Below, one piece after another: positions 22,060-29,991 of a DNA stretch of 37,613 nt. Below the pieces are notes generated by a model. That model was not told the DNA's origin. It did not search any database and was given only the letters and a program-made list of their open reading frames with translations. The stretch spans positions 1 through 37,613 of the IMG/VR virus record IMGVR_UViG_3300044970_000782. One strand, given 5' to 3'. A program made the position numbers and the translations under genes. The stretch comes from a virus. Within the stretch, counting starts at the first letter, position 1. Every line of letters starts with the position of its first letter.

Positions 22060-22761
22060 TTATCTCTTACCCCAAGTTGTAGGCCAGTTAGCAGGTGTCG
22101 TTTCGCCCGCATTACGGCTAGCCGTAAGCGCGTCAATATACTGTTGGTCTAGTTTATTTCTTGCTTGGTTTTGCTGGTACGCCAGATAATTTGATAGCCC
22201 CGCATTAGCCGCATTTGCTATGCCTGCATAACCTGACGCGCGCGCCACACCGCCTTGAATCAAGTTAGACCCAATCTGTTCGCCTAAACGACCTGCCGCA
22301 CCCGCAATATTCTGCGAAGTTGTTTGACCCATGCCAGCTAAACTTTGCAGTGGGTTAAGACGCGCGTTACGTTCAGCTTGGTAGCGGTTAAATGCGTTGG
22401 TAAACTCATCCGATCCCAGCTGTTGGCCGTACCGAGTAAGACCGCGCAACGTGGCGCCCGATTGACCCATACCGCCAGCTAACGCGCTGTTCTCTATCGC
22501 GCGTAAACCTTCTTTTAGCCGAAAGCCGTAACCAGGATCAGCTTGAAACTTCTCCATTGTGAACGGCTCATAGCGAGAAGCGGCAACCAATTCGGGCAGC
22601 GCGTTAACGCCTACTTGACGAAACGGCTCTTGCAGCGCAACTTGACGCTCGAACTGGCGCCGTTGTTCTTCAGTCGCGCGGTCAGCAGATTTTGCCTGTT
22701 CTTTTGCACCTAAATAAGATGCGCCGCCGCTAATTATGCTGCCTGCTATGAAGCCTGACAT
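22060..22761 (-). CDS. DNA transfer protein, P22 gp7-like
   Basis: 233 residues. The N-terminal region (MSGFIAGSIISGGASYLGAK) is small-residue-rich and could enter membranes. The central motif FQADPGYGFRLKEGLRAIEN, continuing GGMGQSGATLRGLTRYGQ, is the hallmark of a group of podophage ejection proteins including P22 gp7-like ones. The C-terminal part is Ala/Gly/Gln-rich. It should leave the head with the DNA at infection. It overlaps the SET-domain gene by 16 nt. Confidence 0.85.
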   Translation of the reverse strand: MSGFIAGSIISGGASYLGAKEQAKSADRATEEQRRQFERQVALQEPFRQVGVNALPELVAASRYEPFTMEKFQADPGYGFRLKEGLRAIENSALAGGMGQSGATLRGLTRYGQQLGSDEFTNAFNRYQAERNARLNPLQSLAGMGQTTSQNIAGAAGRLGEQIGSNLIQGGVARASGYAGIANAANAGLSNYLAYQQNQARNKLDQQYIDALTASRNAGETTPANWPTTWGKR

Positions 22762-23615
22762 ACTGTCTCTCCTGATAAGTAAAAGCCAAAATTCGCATGC
22801 ATGGCGTCGCGGTAATCAATAAAAAGTTCGTTACCAACACCCACATCTTTTAAGGCAATTACATATAAATCATCACCAAACTTGTACGGCATTACGTTTG
22901 CGTCGCAGGAATGGTTAATGTAACGCCCTGCCGGAGTACGCTTTCCATCTAACCGGCCTGGGCAGATAACTTCGCCTGCAAAAAAGTGCCTTGTCGCAAA
23001 CATCCCGAGCCCATGTACTGGCGACTCTTTCAGCTCTACGTCATGCCCTTCTGGCATATCAATCAAATCACTTTCGATGGTCACTATGGCGTCCATCGTG
23101 TCTTGGTCTACCCCCAACTGATCTAAAAACAGCTGGTAGTCCGTTTGCGCTGATTCGATTGCCAACCGTCTGCGTGTGTCACCTAACCCGCACTCCGGCA
23201 CTACGTAAAGCCGATCTTCGATGACACTTAACTCTTGGCAGTCGTCAGGGTTGTCATACACGTCAACCCACACCACTTCTTCTTCAAACACTCGCCCGGC
23301 GCGCTGCTCACCTGCCTTGGCGTCAAACTCGCACGGTGCTGTCAATACTTTAACTTCCGTACCGACATTAACTGCGATTGTGCCTTTTTCCAGTCGTACG
23401 CGGTAGTCCGTCTTATGCGCCGCCCCCGTCAAAACTGTCCACGGTGGCACCGTAATCTTACGTTCGTACACGCCAGGCAAAAACGTGTGGGTTGTCACAA
23501 TGTCGGCCTGCGGCATTTGCAGCAGCTCGTCTTGCAACGCAACCACCTTTTGCCGCATCACTTCCGGCGTAACCACCGCCGTGCTGTCAGGGTTAAATAG
23601 TTCAATTGCGTTCAC
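22746..23615 (-). CDS. SET-domain protein with cupin-like N-terminus
   Basis: 289 residues from GTG 23615, whose GTGA overlaps the fibre stop; ATG 23627 (four more residues) is the alternative. Residues about 40-130 look like a cupin-type beta barrel (PPWTVLTGAAH, then strands around VLTAPCEFDAKAGEQ). Residues about 192-270 form a compact SET fold: HGLGMFA (201-207), GRYINHSCDAN with NHSC at 234-237, and GNELFIDY with Tyr268. These are the SAM-binding and catalytic motifs of protein lysine methyltransferases. Only 26 residues separate the first two motifs, so the SET-I insert is missing. It lies between the long fibre and an ejection protein, suggesting a virion or host-surface substrate; that is inference. 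Confidence 0.9.
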   Translation of the reverse strand: MNAIELFNPDSTAVVTPEVMRQKVVALQDELLQMPQADIVTTHTFLPGVYERKITVPPWTVLTGAAHKTDYRVRLEKGTIAVNVGTEVKVLTAPCEFDAKAGEQRAGRVFEEEVVWVDVYDNPDDCQELSVIEDRLYVVPECGLGDTRRRLAIESAQTDYQLFLDQLGVDQDTMDAIVTIESDLIDMPEGHDVELKESPVHGLGMFATRHFFAGEVICPGRLDGKRTPAGRYINHSCDANVMPYKFGDDLYVIALKDVGVGNELFIDYRDAMHANFGFYLSGETVCQAS

Positions 23616-26600
23616 ATCACCACCCATCGTGAGCCGCTGGCTACTGTCACCGTCGTGCCGCTCGCCACCGTAACCGGCCCGGCTGACATGCCCGACGTAC
23701 CTGCTGCAATGGTATAGCTGACATCAATCGTTAGATTATTGACAAATATGCCATTGCCCGCTATGAAATGCTCAGATGTTAATTCACCCGTGCTGGGTTT
23801 GTATAGTAATTTTGCATTGCTGGTGTTAATGGTCGACAGTGTGCCGGACGTAGTCGCCACGAAGGTCGGATAGACATTCGTTGCGGTTGTGGTGTCGTTC
23901 GAGATCGTCGCGCCCGAGCTACCGGCAGCGGCCCATTTAAGACCTGTAGTCTGAGTAGAGTCCGCCTGTAGTACCAGTCCGTCAGCGCCCACCGGCAAGC
24001 GGACATTGTCCGTGCCATCAAACGCAATTAAGTCGCCCTTAGTAGACGCGGGCGACAAGGCGTCAAAAGCCGCAACTTTAGTTGTTTGGCCCGTACCACC
24101 GTTAGCAATAGCTACCGTGCCGGTGACGTTACTAGCCGTGCCCGTGGTGTTCTGGTTCAGCGTAGGGATGTCTGCCGCGACAATAGCTCGGAACGTTGGA
24201 ACGCCCGCTGTACCGTTGGGCGCCGCCAAAAAGAAGTTAGCCGTCTTACTAGCGTAAGGGTTCTGTGTGTCGCCGTAACCTGACGCCAGACTAATAGCTG
24301 GTGTTGCGCCGCCTGACGATACGACTGGCGATGTTCCCGTAACTGAAGTAACGGGCGCAGTGCCGCTAGATGCCGCCGTTATTAAGCCTTTGCCGTTAAC
24401 GGTAATTGAGGCATTCGTAAAGCTGCCCACATTGGCATTGACGGTAGCTAATGTGCCGGCTGCGGTGACGTTAGTAGAACCGTTAAAACTTGGGCTGGTA
24501 TAGGCTAAATCGCCTGTAATAGCGATAGTTCTGCCCGTTGTCAGTGTAGCCGCAGAACCTGTGGTGTTCTGGTTCAGGGTTGGCACATCAGCAACTTGGA
24601 TAGCAGACATGACCACGTCAGTACCGTTGCCGCGCAGATATTGACCGGACGTCACCGCGCCAGCCAGTGCATCCATCGCAGCTTGACGGGTTGTCTCGCC
24701 TGTGCCGCCGTTGGCAATTGCCACTGTGCCCGTCACGTTGCTGGCGGTGCCGGTCGTGTTCTGGTTCAAAGTCGGTACGTCGGCAACTTGAATGGCAGAC
24801 ATGACAACATCAGTACCGTTACCGCGTAAATACTGACCAGACGTAACGGCGCCAGCCAACGCGTCTATTGCGGCTTGACGGGTTGTCTCACCTGTACCGC
24901 CGTTGGCAATTGCCACCGTGCCCGTTACGTTGGCAGCAGTGCCGCTGATACTGCCGGTAATTGTGCTTGGAAACGTCCAAGAGCCATTCGCTGCAACTGT
25001 AGTTCCGTTAGCCGAGCCAATCGCCATTGTTGTGGTGGATCCAGAAAGACCCCCCGTACCAATGTTGATTGTCTTGGTGAAACCAGTGGTAAGCGCGCCA
25101 GATTGAATATTTACCGTTTGCGACGCGCCGGTTGTCTGACCAACAGTAATAGTTCCGGTTGATGTGGCCGCGCCAAACGTGATTGCACTTGCCGTTTGAC
25201 CAAAGGTTACCGCGCCGACCGAACAAGTTATTCCGGCGTTAAACGTCTGTAAGGCGCTAAACGACTGCGCTGTTTGAAGCGCGGCTGTTGTGCGGGTTGT
25301 GCCATTAGCCCTAAACTGCAAACCGTTAGTGGTGTTTACCCAAACATCGCCGTTAACTGGTGAGGTAGGCGCTGTTGTAGTGGCTCCCTGACCTAAATTT
25401 ATCGGAGAATCGGCGGTTGTGACCGCAGGAAGGTTTAGCTTCCCAGTCATCGTATCGCCAGCTCTGTTAACCGGCGTGTAAGTTAAAGCTGTTGTAACGT
25501 CAGACGACGATAGAGTAACGCTGCCAGTACGCGTATTAAAGCTAGTGACGCCGCTGTTATTGATCGTAACCGCTGCCGAACCGTCGTAGGTTGTGCCGAC
25601 ACTGTACGAAATGCCAGTACCTGCCGTTAACGCGTTAGCAACGCTGCCCGCTTGGCCGCTGATGTTGCCCGACACGGCGCTGCCCGATATGGCGATAGCT
25701 GTGTCGGTTACGCTAGTAACTTGGCCTTGGGCGTTGGTGGTAAACACCGGCACTGCCGATGCAGAGCCGTACGTGCCTGCTGTGCCAGTATTGGTGATTG
25801 AAAACGTATTGCTGGCAAGGCTTAACCCCGTACCTGCAGAATACGTCTGAACCGCTGCAAATTGAACAAATACAAGTGCCGTGGTGCCGACCGTAATTGG
25901 CAACGCGGTTTGCTGAACCCAAGACGTATTAGCGTTAACAGCCCCCGACAAGACAAGCATTAAATCGCCTTGGTCTATCGAATTAGCGCCCGTGCCCGCA
26001 GTATCGTAGTCGGTAGCACGCGTAAGAATATATGGCTGGGATGCCGATCCTTCTTGCGTCAATGTGTAGACGCCATTATTAGCGCCAGCAACTTCATTTT
26101 TTACCAGTATGCGCTTGCCTATGTCGGCGGTGACAAACGTATACCCGTCAATGGTCAGCGTACCGTTGGAGCTGGCCGTAAGCGTAGCGCCCACACCGCC
26201 CGTACCATTGTTGTATGTATTGGCAGGCGACAGAGCCGCCGTGGTGGCGTAATTACACGCAGCATGAAAGTTAACGCCGCTGATAAGCGTGTCAGCATAA
26301 AATTTGTTGACTATGTCATTGTTTCCGCTGGGCGCCGTGCTTATGGTGCCTGTAGTCAGCGCAATCGACGTAATGTCCGTGTTTGCGCCGCTTTGCGCTG
26401 CGCTTAAGTTTGCGCGAGCGTTAGCCGCTGTGGTGGCGCCCGTGCCGCCGTTATCGACATCCAGCGTGCCTGCCAGCGTAATGGTGCCGGAGGTTGTGAC
26501 TGGGCCGCCCGAGGTAGTTAGGCCTGTCGTGCCACCGGAAACATCAACCGACGTGACGGTGCCGGAGCCGCCGCCGCCGCCTGTATTGGCTTTGTTCAGC

Positions 26601-26707
26601 AGGTTTAGGAAGAACCGGTACCAATCACGCGACACCATCCCCGTCCGGTCGTCGGTGATCGGCGACTGGTTCTTAGGGAGTTGCGGTTCGTTATCGGGAT
26701 TAGGCAT
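23612..26707 (-). CDS. Long tail fibre protein
   Basis: The 1031-residue protein starts with a virion-attachment segment (ITDDRTGMVSRDWYRFFLNL) and then a Gly-rich linker (about 45). The rest is Thr/Ser/Gly/Ala-rich beta repeats with recurring IANGGTG and GTGISYS-type units found in phage fibres. A 64-residue unit is exactly tandem at residues 593-656 and 657-720 (about 24548-24931), with a weaker third unit near 24066-24156. The end SGSRWVVM is shared with the 295-residue tail protein. It probably forms trimeric fibres that contact the host surface. The start overlaps the gp10-like gene by 8 nt. Confidence 0.93.
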   Translation of the reverse strand: MPNPDNEPQLPKNQSPITDDRTGMVSRDWYRFFLNLLNKANTGGGGGSGTVTSVDVSGGTTGLTTSGGPVTTSGTITLAGTLDVDNGGTGATTAANARANLSAAQSGANTDITSIALTTGTISTAPSGNNDIVNKFYADTLISGVNFHAACNYATTAALSPANTYNNGTGGVGATLTASSNGTLTIDGYTFVTADIGKRILVKNEVAGANNGVYTLTQEGSASQPYILTRATDYDTAGTGANSIDQGDLMLVLSGAVNANTSWVQQTALPITVGTTALVFVQFAAVQTYSAGTGLSLASNTFSITNTGTAGTYGSASAVPVFTTNAQGQVTSVTDTAIAISGSAVSGNISGQAGSVANALTAGTGISYSVGTTYDGSAAVTINNSGVTSFNTRTGSVTLSSSDVTTALTYTPVNRAGDTMTGKLNLPAVTTADSPINLGQGATTTAPTSPVNGDVWVNTTNGLQFRANGTTRTTAALQTAQSFSALQTFNAGITCSVGAVTFGQTASAITFGAATSTGTITVGQTTGASQTVNIQSGALTTGFTKTINIGTGGLSGSTTTMAIGSANGTTVAANGSWTFPSTITGSISGTAANVTGTVAIANGGTGETTRQAAIDALAGAVTSGQYLRGNGTDVVMSAIQVADVPTLNQNTTGTASNVTGTVAIANGGTGETTRQAAMDALAGAVTSGQYLRGNGTDVVMSAIQVADVPTLNQNTTGSAATLTTGRTIAITGDLAYTSPSFNGSTNVTAAGTLATVNANVGSFTNASITVNGKGLITAASSGTAPVTSVTGTSPVVSSGGATPAISLASGYGDTQNPYASKTANFFLAAPNGTAGVPTFRAIVAADIPTLNQNTTGTASNVTGTVAIANGGTGQTTKVAAFDALSPASTKGDLIAFDGTDNVRLPVGADGLVLQADSTQTTGLKWAAAGSSGATISNDTTTATNVYPTFVATTSGTLSTINTSNAKLLYKPSTGELTSEHFIAGNGIFVNNLTIDVSYTIAAGTSGMSAGPVTVASGTTVTVASGSRWVVM
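24548..24931 (-). repeat. Tandem 192-nt repeat inside the fibre gene
   Basis: Two adjacent 192-nt units (24740-24931 and 24548-24739) encode the same 64 residues except three. The DNA copies differ at about 36 positions by eye, mostly third codon positions, so the duplication is old and the protein has been held constant. A weaker third unit with the same IANGGTG start lies downstream. Confidence 0.9.
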
Positions 26708-28133
26708 TGGTGCCGGACAACACTAATTCGGCACCCAAAATAGCAATCTTGACGGGGTCGGTGCCGGACACCTCGTACACGCGGTCACGCAGCTTTTCGG
26801 TCATACCCAGCCGCCGCCAGAAGGCACGGTAGCCGTAGTTGCCGATCTTGCCCATGCCCGTCCAATGTTCGTTTGACCAGGTGTGCCCGCCGTCATCCGA
26901 CCAACGCATGATGACCTGTGGGTCGTTGCCTTGGCCGGTGATCAGACCAACCCCTGTCTCGCACTCAAGCTGCAGCGTGTGCTGGGCAGTACGCTTTAGG
27001 TTGTTCTGGCCGGTGGGCAGTGCCCGCCACGACCGCAGCCACTTCTGTGGCAGGTTGTCGTCAGCAAACACGTCCAAGTCGTACGCGTAAATCTTGCCGT
27101 TCTGGAAGTCACCAACGACGACTTCGTTGTTGTAGAACATCTGGCAGTTGGCACGGTGGCGGATAAAGTCACCGTTGGCAAAGCCTGCGCGCTCATGCCA
27201 TGCGCCGGTGGCTACGTCGAACACCCAAGTGCGTTGGGCGCTCGGAAAGCTCAGCACGTAAAAGGCGTGGCCGTCTTGCTGATAGGTAAAACCAATGGCG
27301 TCCGAGATGGAGCCGTAGCTCTGAATAGCGAATTCAACTGCATGGGTCGAGACACGCTGGCCCGTATAGCCTTGGGCACGGAACACCACGCCTTGGCCAC
27401 GGGCGTCAGACCCAAGCCAAAACAGCGAGTTGTCCATCTTGGCAACCGAGTAGGTTGCCGCGCAGCCTAGCTCGTTGACGGCACCTTGGATGCGAGCCAA
27501 CGGAAAGGGTGAGGTGCCTGCGTTGTACCAGACCTCAACCGACTGGGTGCCAAACAGCCAGACCTCGCGGTGGTCGACAAACAGCGACACCAAGTTGTCC
27601 GGCATACCTTCGGCGCTGGCAAAGCTCAGCGGGTCGAGCTGCGTACCGTCCAGTAGCTCAGACACCCAAAACTTCTGGGAGTTAGGCTCTTGGAAGATAA
27701 AGTAGCCATCCAAATAGCCGACTGTTACCGCGCCGGGAAAGTCTACGTCCGTGATCTCGGCGTACTCTTCGGTCGACGCGTCGTAGATAAACCCTTCAGG
27801 GTTAGCCGCGATGAAGAGCTGCGTGCCGTTGTCGACCATCGACACAGGGCCAGTGCCCGACACGCCGCCAATCGGCGTAACCGTCCAGTTGGTGTCAACC
27901 CGATACAGCCGAGAGCCCGACACGACGTAGCCATAGCCGCCGTACGACCACAGGCCACGGATTGGGCCAGTACCAACGGTCGCCAACCGACGCAAGCCTG
28001 GCGCCCGGTTCAGGTACGCTGGCTCGTTGCCTTCTGGCGACGGGGTGATCTCTGGGTACAGGTTGACCATACGTGCCGCCGCAGCGTTCAAGCTGCGCGC
28101 GACGTACGATTGACCAAGGATAGGCGTCTTCAC
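26700..28133 (-). CDS. Packaged-DNA stabilisation / tail hub protein, P22 gp10-like
   Basis: 477 residues beginning MKTPILGQSYVARSLNAAAA, with a VNLYPE motif, then a series of beta repeats (GPIRGLWSYGGYGYVVSG, QLFIAANPEGFIYDAS, GYLDGYFIF) like a propeller. The signature DDGGHTWSNEHWTGMGKIG, then YGYRAFWRRLGM, occurs in podophage tail-hub proteins of the P22 gp10 family. Such proteins close the portal after packaging and hold the tail needle or fibres. It lies directly after the gp4-like gene, as in P22. Confidence 0.88.
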   Translation of the reverse strand: MKTPILGQSYVARSLNAAAARMVNLYPEITPSPEGNEPAYLNRAPGLRRLATVGTGPIRGLWSYGGYGYVVSGSRLYRVDTNWTVTPIGGVSGTGPVSMVDNGTQLFIAANPEGFIYDASTEEYAEITDVDFPGAVTVGYLDGYFIFQEPNSQKFWVSELLDGTQLDPLSFASAEGMPDNLVSLFVDHREVWLFGTQSVEVWYNAGTSPFPLARIQGAVNELGCAATYSVAKMDNSLFWLGSDARGQGVVFRAQGYTGQRVSTHAVEFAIQSYGSISDAIGFTYQQDGHAFYVLSFPSAQRTWVFDVATGAWHERAGFANGDFIRHRANCQMFYNNEVVVGDFQNGKIYAYDLDVFADDNLPQKWLRSWRALPTGQNNLKRTAQHTLQLECETGVGLITGQGNDPQVIMRWSDDGGHTWSNEHWTGMGKIGNYGYRAFWRRLGMTEKLRDRVYEVSGTDPVKIAILGAELVLSGTNA

Positions 28134-28136
28134 GGC

Positions 28137-28847
28137 TTAGAAGTTACCTGCGTAGATGTTGTAACGTTGCCGGTTAGCCACGATTGCATAAGGCATCGAC
28201 ATCACGTCATCTGGGTTGTTGATGCGCTTCAGATTTCGCTTAGATGTCATTGCAATCCGCGTTACCTGCGGCATCGGCTCAACACCAAACTCGTTAGCAA
28301 TCTCCATCGCCAAGTTGTACTTGAACGCCCGCAGATAGCCCGGCGGGAAGGACAATACGGTGTTTAGCGTTGCTGGCTTAGTCAGCTGTTGCACCGATAC
28401 AAAATGCCATTCCAAAAGCCGTGTAGGCTTTGGGTAGATGGTCATGGTTATGTCGGGGAACGTATTGTTGACGAACATGACCTGCGGATACGTGCTGGTC
28501 ACGGTCTTGACCGCAATGCCATCGTACTGCTGCTGGTTGATCAGCTTAATGCCGTACGAGACGTTGGTCTGCGGGTCACGGAAATACGTCGCATCGTCAA
28601 TCAAAATCGGACGATTGCCGACAAAGTCGCCGGTCGGCCCTAACGTGCGGGTAATCGTATCGGTTGGCCAGTTGAATATCTGGTCTTCCGTACAGAAAAC
28701 GGCTAAACGCTCGGTATTCCACGAATCGATCATCTGATTCATGGCAGTCAGCGCATCCTGCGCTGCTTGTGGGGAAGGCTCTTCACCTTCAGCCAGCTGG
28801 CCGATAAGCCGGAGGGCCGCTTTAATCTGGTCGAAGGCGGTTGCCAT
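28137..28847 (-). CDS. Head-completion / tail accessory factor, P22 gp4-like
   Basis: 236 residues. The N-terminal helical part (IKAALRLIGQLAEGEEPSPQ, then MNQMIDSWN) matches the gp4 tail accessory family. The rest has beta segments with FPDITMTIYPKPTRLLEWHF and FPPGYLRAFKYNLAMEIANE. It binds below the portal ring to plug the channel once DNA is packaged. Gene order portal, scaffold, coat, gp4, gp10 is the P22 order, apart from the small genes inserted after coat. Confidence 0.9.
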   Translation of the reverse strand: MATAFDQIKAALRLIGQLAEGEEPSPQAAQDALTAMNQMIDSWNTERLAVFCTEDQIFNWPTDTITRTLGPTGDFVGNRPILIDDATYFRDPQTNVSYGIKLINQQQYDGIAVKTVTSTYPQVMFVNNTFPDITMTIYPKPTRLLEWHFVSVQQLTKPATLNTVLSFPPGYLRAFKYNLAMEIANEFGVEPMPQVTRIAMTSKRNLKRINNPDDVMSMPYAIVANRQRYNIYAGNF

Positions 28848-28856
28848 TCAAGCTCC

Positions 28857-29057
28857 TTATTCTGCCGCTGCTACCTCTACAGGTGGGCGGCTACGACGAC
28901 GTTTGGGTTCCAGCTCGTTGACTGGCGCCGCTTCTTCGAGAGCCGAAGGCGTGTCGGGATTATACCGCTCCCATCCGTTTTGTTCATCAAAATCGGCCTC
29001 TAGCGCCATGATGGCGACTTTAGTGCCGTGAACCGGGTGTCGGAGATAGATTGTCAT
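28857..29057 (-). CDS. Small virion-region protein
   Basis: 66 residues from ATG 29057 (MTIYLRHPVHGTKVAIMALE); a longer start upstream reads through the UUCG hairpin and is less likely. I recognise this short product from podophage head regions, where it is unnamed. It ends with a basic RRRSR patch and an Ala/Glu tail. It has no membrane segment. It may be a minor head or connector component, judged from location only. Confidence 0.75.
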   Translation of the reverse strand: MTIYLRHPVHGTKVAIMALEADFDEQNGWERYNPDTPSALEEAAPVNELEPKRRRSRPPVEVAAAE

Positions 29058-29065
29058 AGGGTGTA

Positions 29066-29083
29066 TAGGGGCCGAAGCCCCTA
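29066..29083 (-). other. UUCG-tetraloop hairpin, copy 1
   Basis: On the minus strand the RNA reads UAGGGGC-UUCG-GCCCCUA: seven pairs closing a C(UUCG)G tetraloop, one of the most stable RNA loops. It lies between the stop at 29089 and the start at 29057. There is no T-run downstream, so it is more likely an mRNA stabiliser or processing barrier than a terminator. Confidence 0.85.
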
Positions 29084-29088
29084 CAAAG

Positions 29089-29499
29089 TTACACGCAGTG
29101 AACCAACGCAAAGTTAAGTACGACAGCTTCTGACAAAGAGCCGCCAGAAATGTTACGCACAGTAATAGAGACCGATCCTACACTTAACCCAGACACCCAG
29201 CAGTTGTATGAACCTGCAGTAGCGTCCGCAGCAATATTCAAAATAACAATATCGTTGGCGCTGATAAGCGAGTTGTTCAAAGTAAACGTGACGTTGGTTG
29301 TACCTGCCAACGCAGCGTTGTTCATTGTAATTTGACCGGCAGCCTTGTTCAACGTAACTGCGGTCGACTTGCTGGTAGCTTGCGTTACTGTACCTTGAGC
29401 AGCAGCGGTGTAGCCAAACTGTTCGTCAGACAGAATGTACTGGGCACCGACGATGTCTTGGTCTGTATACGCAACACCAATAGGTTTCGTATTAGACAT
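29089..29499 (-). CDS. Small capsid-region structural protein (decoration-like)
   Basis: 136 residues, beta-rich with an N-terminal tyrosine region (IGVAYTDQDIVGAQYILSDE) followed by Thr/Ala/Val strands (QITMNNAALAGTTNVTFTLN, SVGSVSITVRNISGG). It is flanked on both sides by UUCG hairpins and lies two genes below the coat protein, a place where decoration and head-fibre proteins are coded. It has two Cys. No named family is recognised. Confidence 0.8.
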   Translation of the reverse strand: MSNTKPIGVAYTDQDIVGAQYILSDEQFGYTAAAQGTVTQATSKSTAVTLNKAAGQITMNNAALAGTTNVTFTLNNSLISANDIVILNIAADATAGSYNCWVSGLSVGSVSITVRNISGGSLSEAVVLNFALVHCV

Positions 29500-29511
29500 G
29501 ATTTATCCTCT

Positions 29512-29534
29512 AAAAAGCAGGGGCCGAAGCCCCT
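29512..29534 (-). terminator. UUCG-tetraloop hairpin with T-run, copy 2
   Basis: On the minus strand AGGGGC-UUCG-GCCCCU is followed, after GC, by TTTTT (29516-29512). It has terminator form, but genes continue on the same strand, so it would lower rather than stop transcription downstream of the 29539-29937 gene. It is the only one of the three copies with a T-run. Confidence 0.7.
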
Positions 29535-29538
29535 AGCA

Positions 29539-29937
29539 TTAAGAAATGCGGTAGCAAGTCCAAGAATTATCGCCAGTCTTGCGCGCGCGGAAGTGGCCTG
29601 AAGTATTTTCAGTCACAGCAGCAGCGCCAACGATTGTCCAGCCAGTGCCAACCGCGACAGTCACATCATCTGTGCCGGCGTCGATATTGATGACGTAGAA
29701 ATCAAACGAAGCGTTTACTTTGACAGCGTTTGGAATGCCTGCCTCAAGATCAGCCACGGTAGGCAAAGTCAGATTGCCTGCAGTGCCGTTGAAGGTAAAC
29801 AGACCGTTTGAGAGTTGCGCAGCAGTTACGGTAGCAGCTGCTGTCAGAGCCGTAGGGGCGCTCTGAACAGACAAAACGGCTTCGTTGAGGTTGCCATCGC
29901 CAAGCTGGTAGCCACCAGCGCCATTAGGGATTGCCAT
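29539..29937 (-). CDS. Small capsid-region structural protein (decoration-like)
   Basis: 132 residues, beta-predicted throughout: MAIPNGAGGYQLGDGNLNEA, then strands around NLTLPTVADLEAG and ASFDFYVINIDAGTDDVTVA. The acidic/Gly-rich composition and its place directly below the major coat protein suggest that it sits on the capsid surface. AAAGGAAA precedes the ATG by a suitable distance. No named family is recognised, so the structural role is inferred from position. Confidence 0.8.
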   Translation of the reverse strand: MAIPNGAGGYQLGDGNLNEAVLSVQSAPTALTAAATVTAAQLSNGLFTFNGTAGNLTLPTVADLEAGIPNAVKVNASFDFYVINIDAGTDDVTVAVGTGWTIVGAAAVTENTSGHFRARKTGDNSWTCYRIS

Positions 29938-29966
29938 GATAATTTCCTTTCAAATAGATTCAGTAA

Positions 29967-29984
29967 TGGGGGCCGAAGCCCCCA
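29967..29984 (-). other. UUCG-tetraloop hairpin, copy 3
   Basis: On the minus strand UGGGGGC-UUCG-GCCCCCA forms a seven-pair stem with the C(UUCG)G loop. It sits directly after the coat-protein stop (29992) and before the 29937 start. No T-run follows. It probably guards the 3' end of the abundant coat mRNA against exonucleases. Confidence 0.85.
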
Positions 29985-29991
29985 CCAGTGC

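Noticed and set aside
24596-25162. Plus-strand frames inside the long fibre gene
   Set aside because: They are antisense readings of the fibre repeats, with repeated Arg/His/Cys-rich peptides that only mirror the repeat on the other strand.
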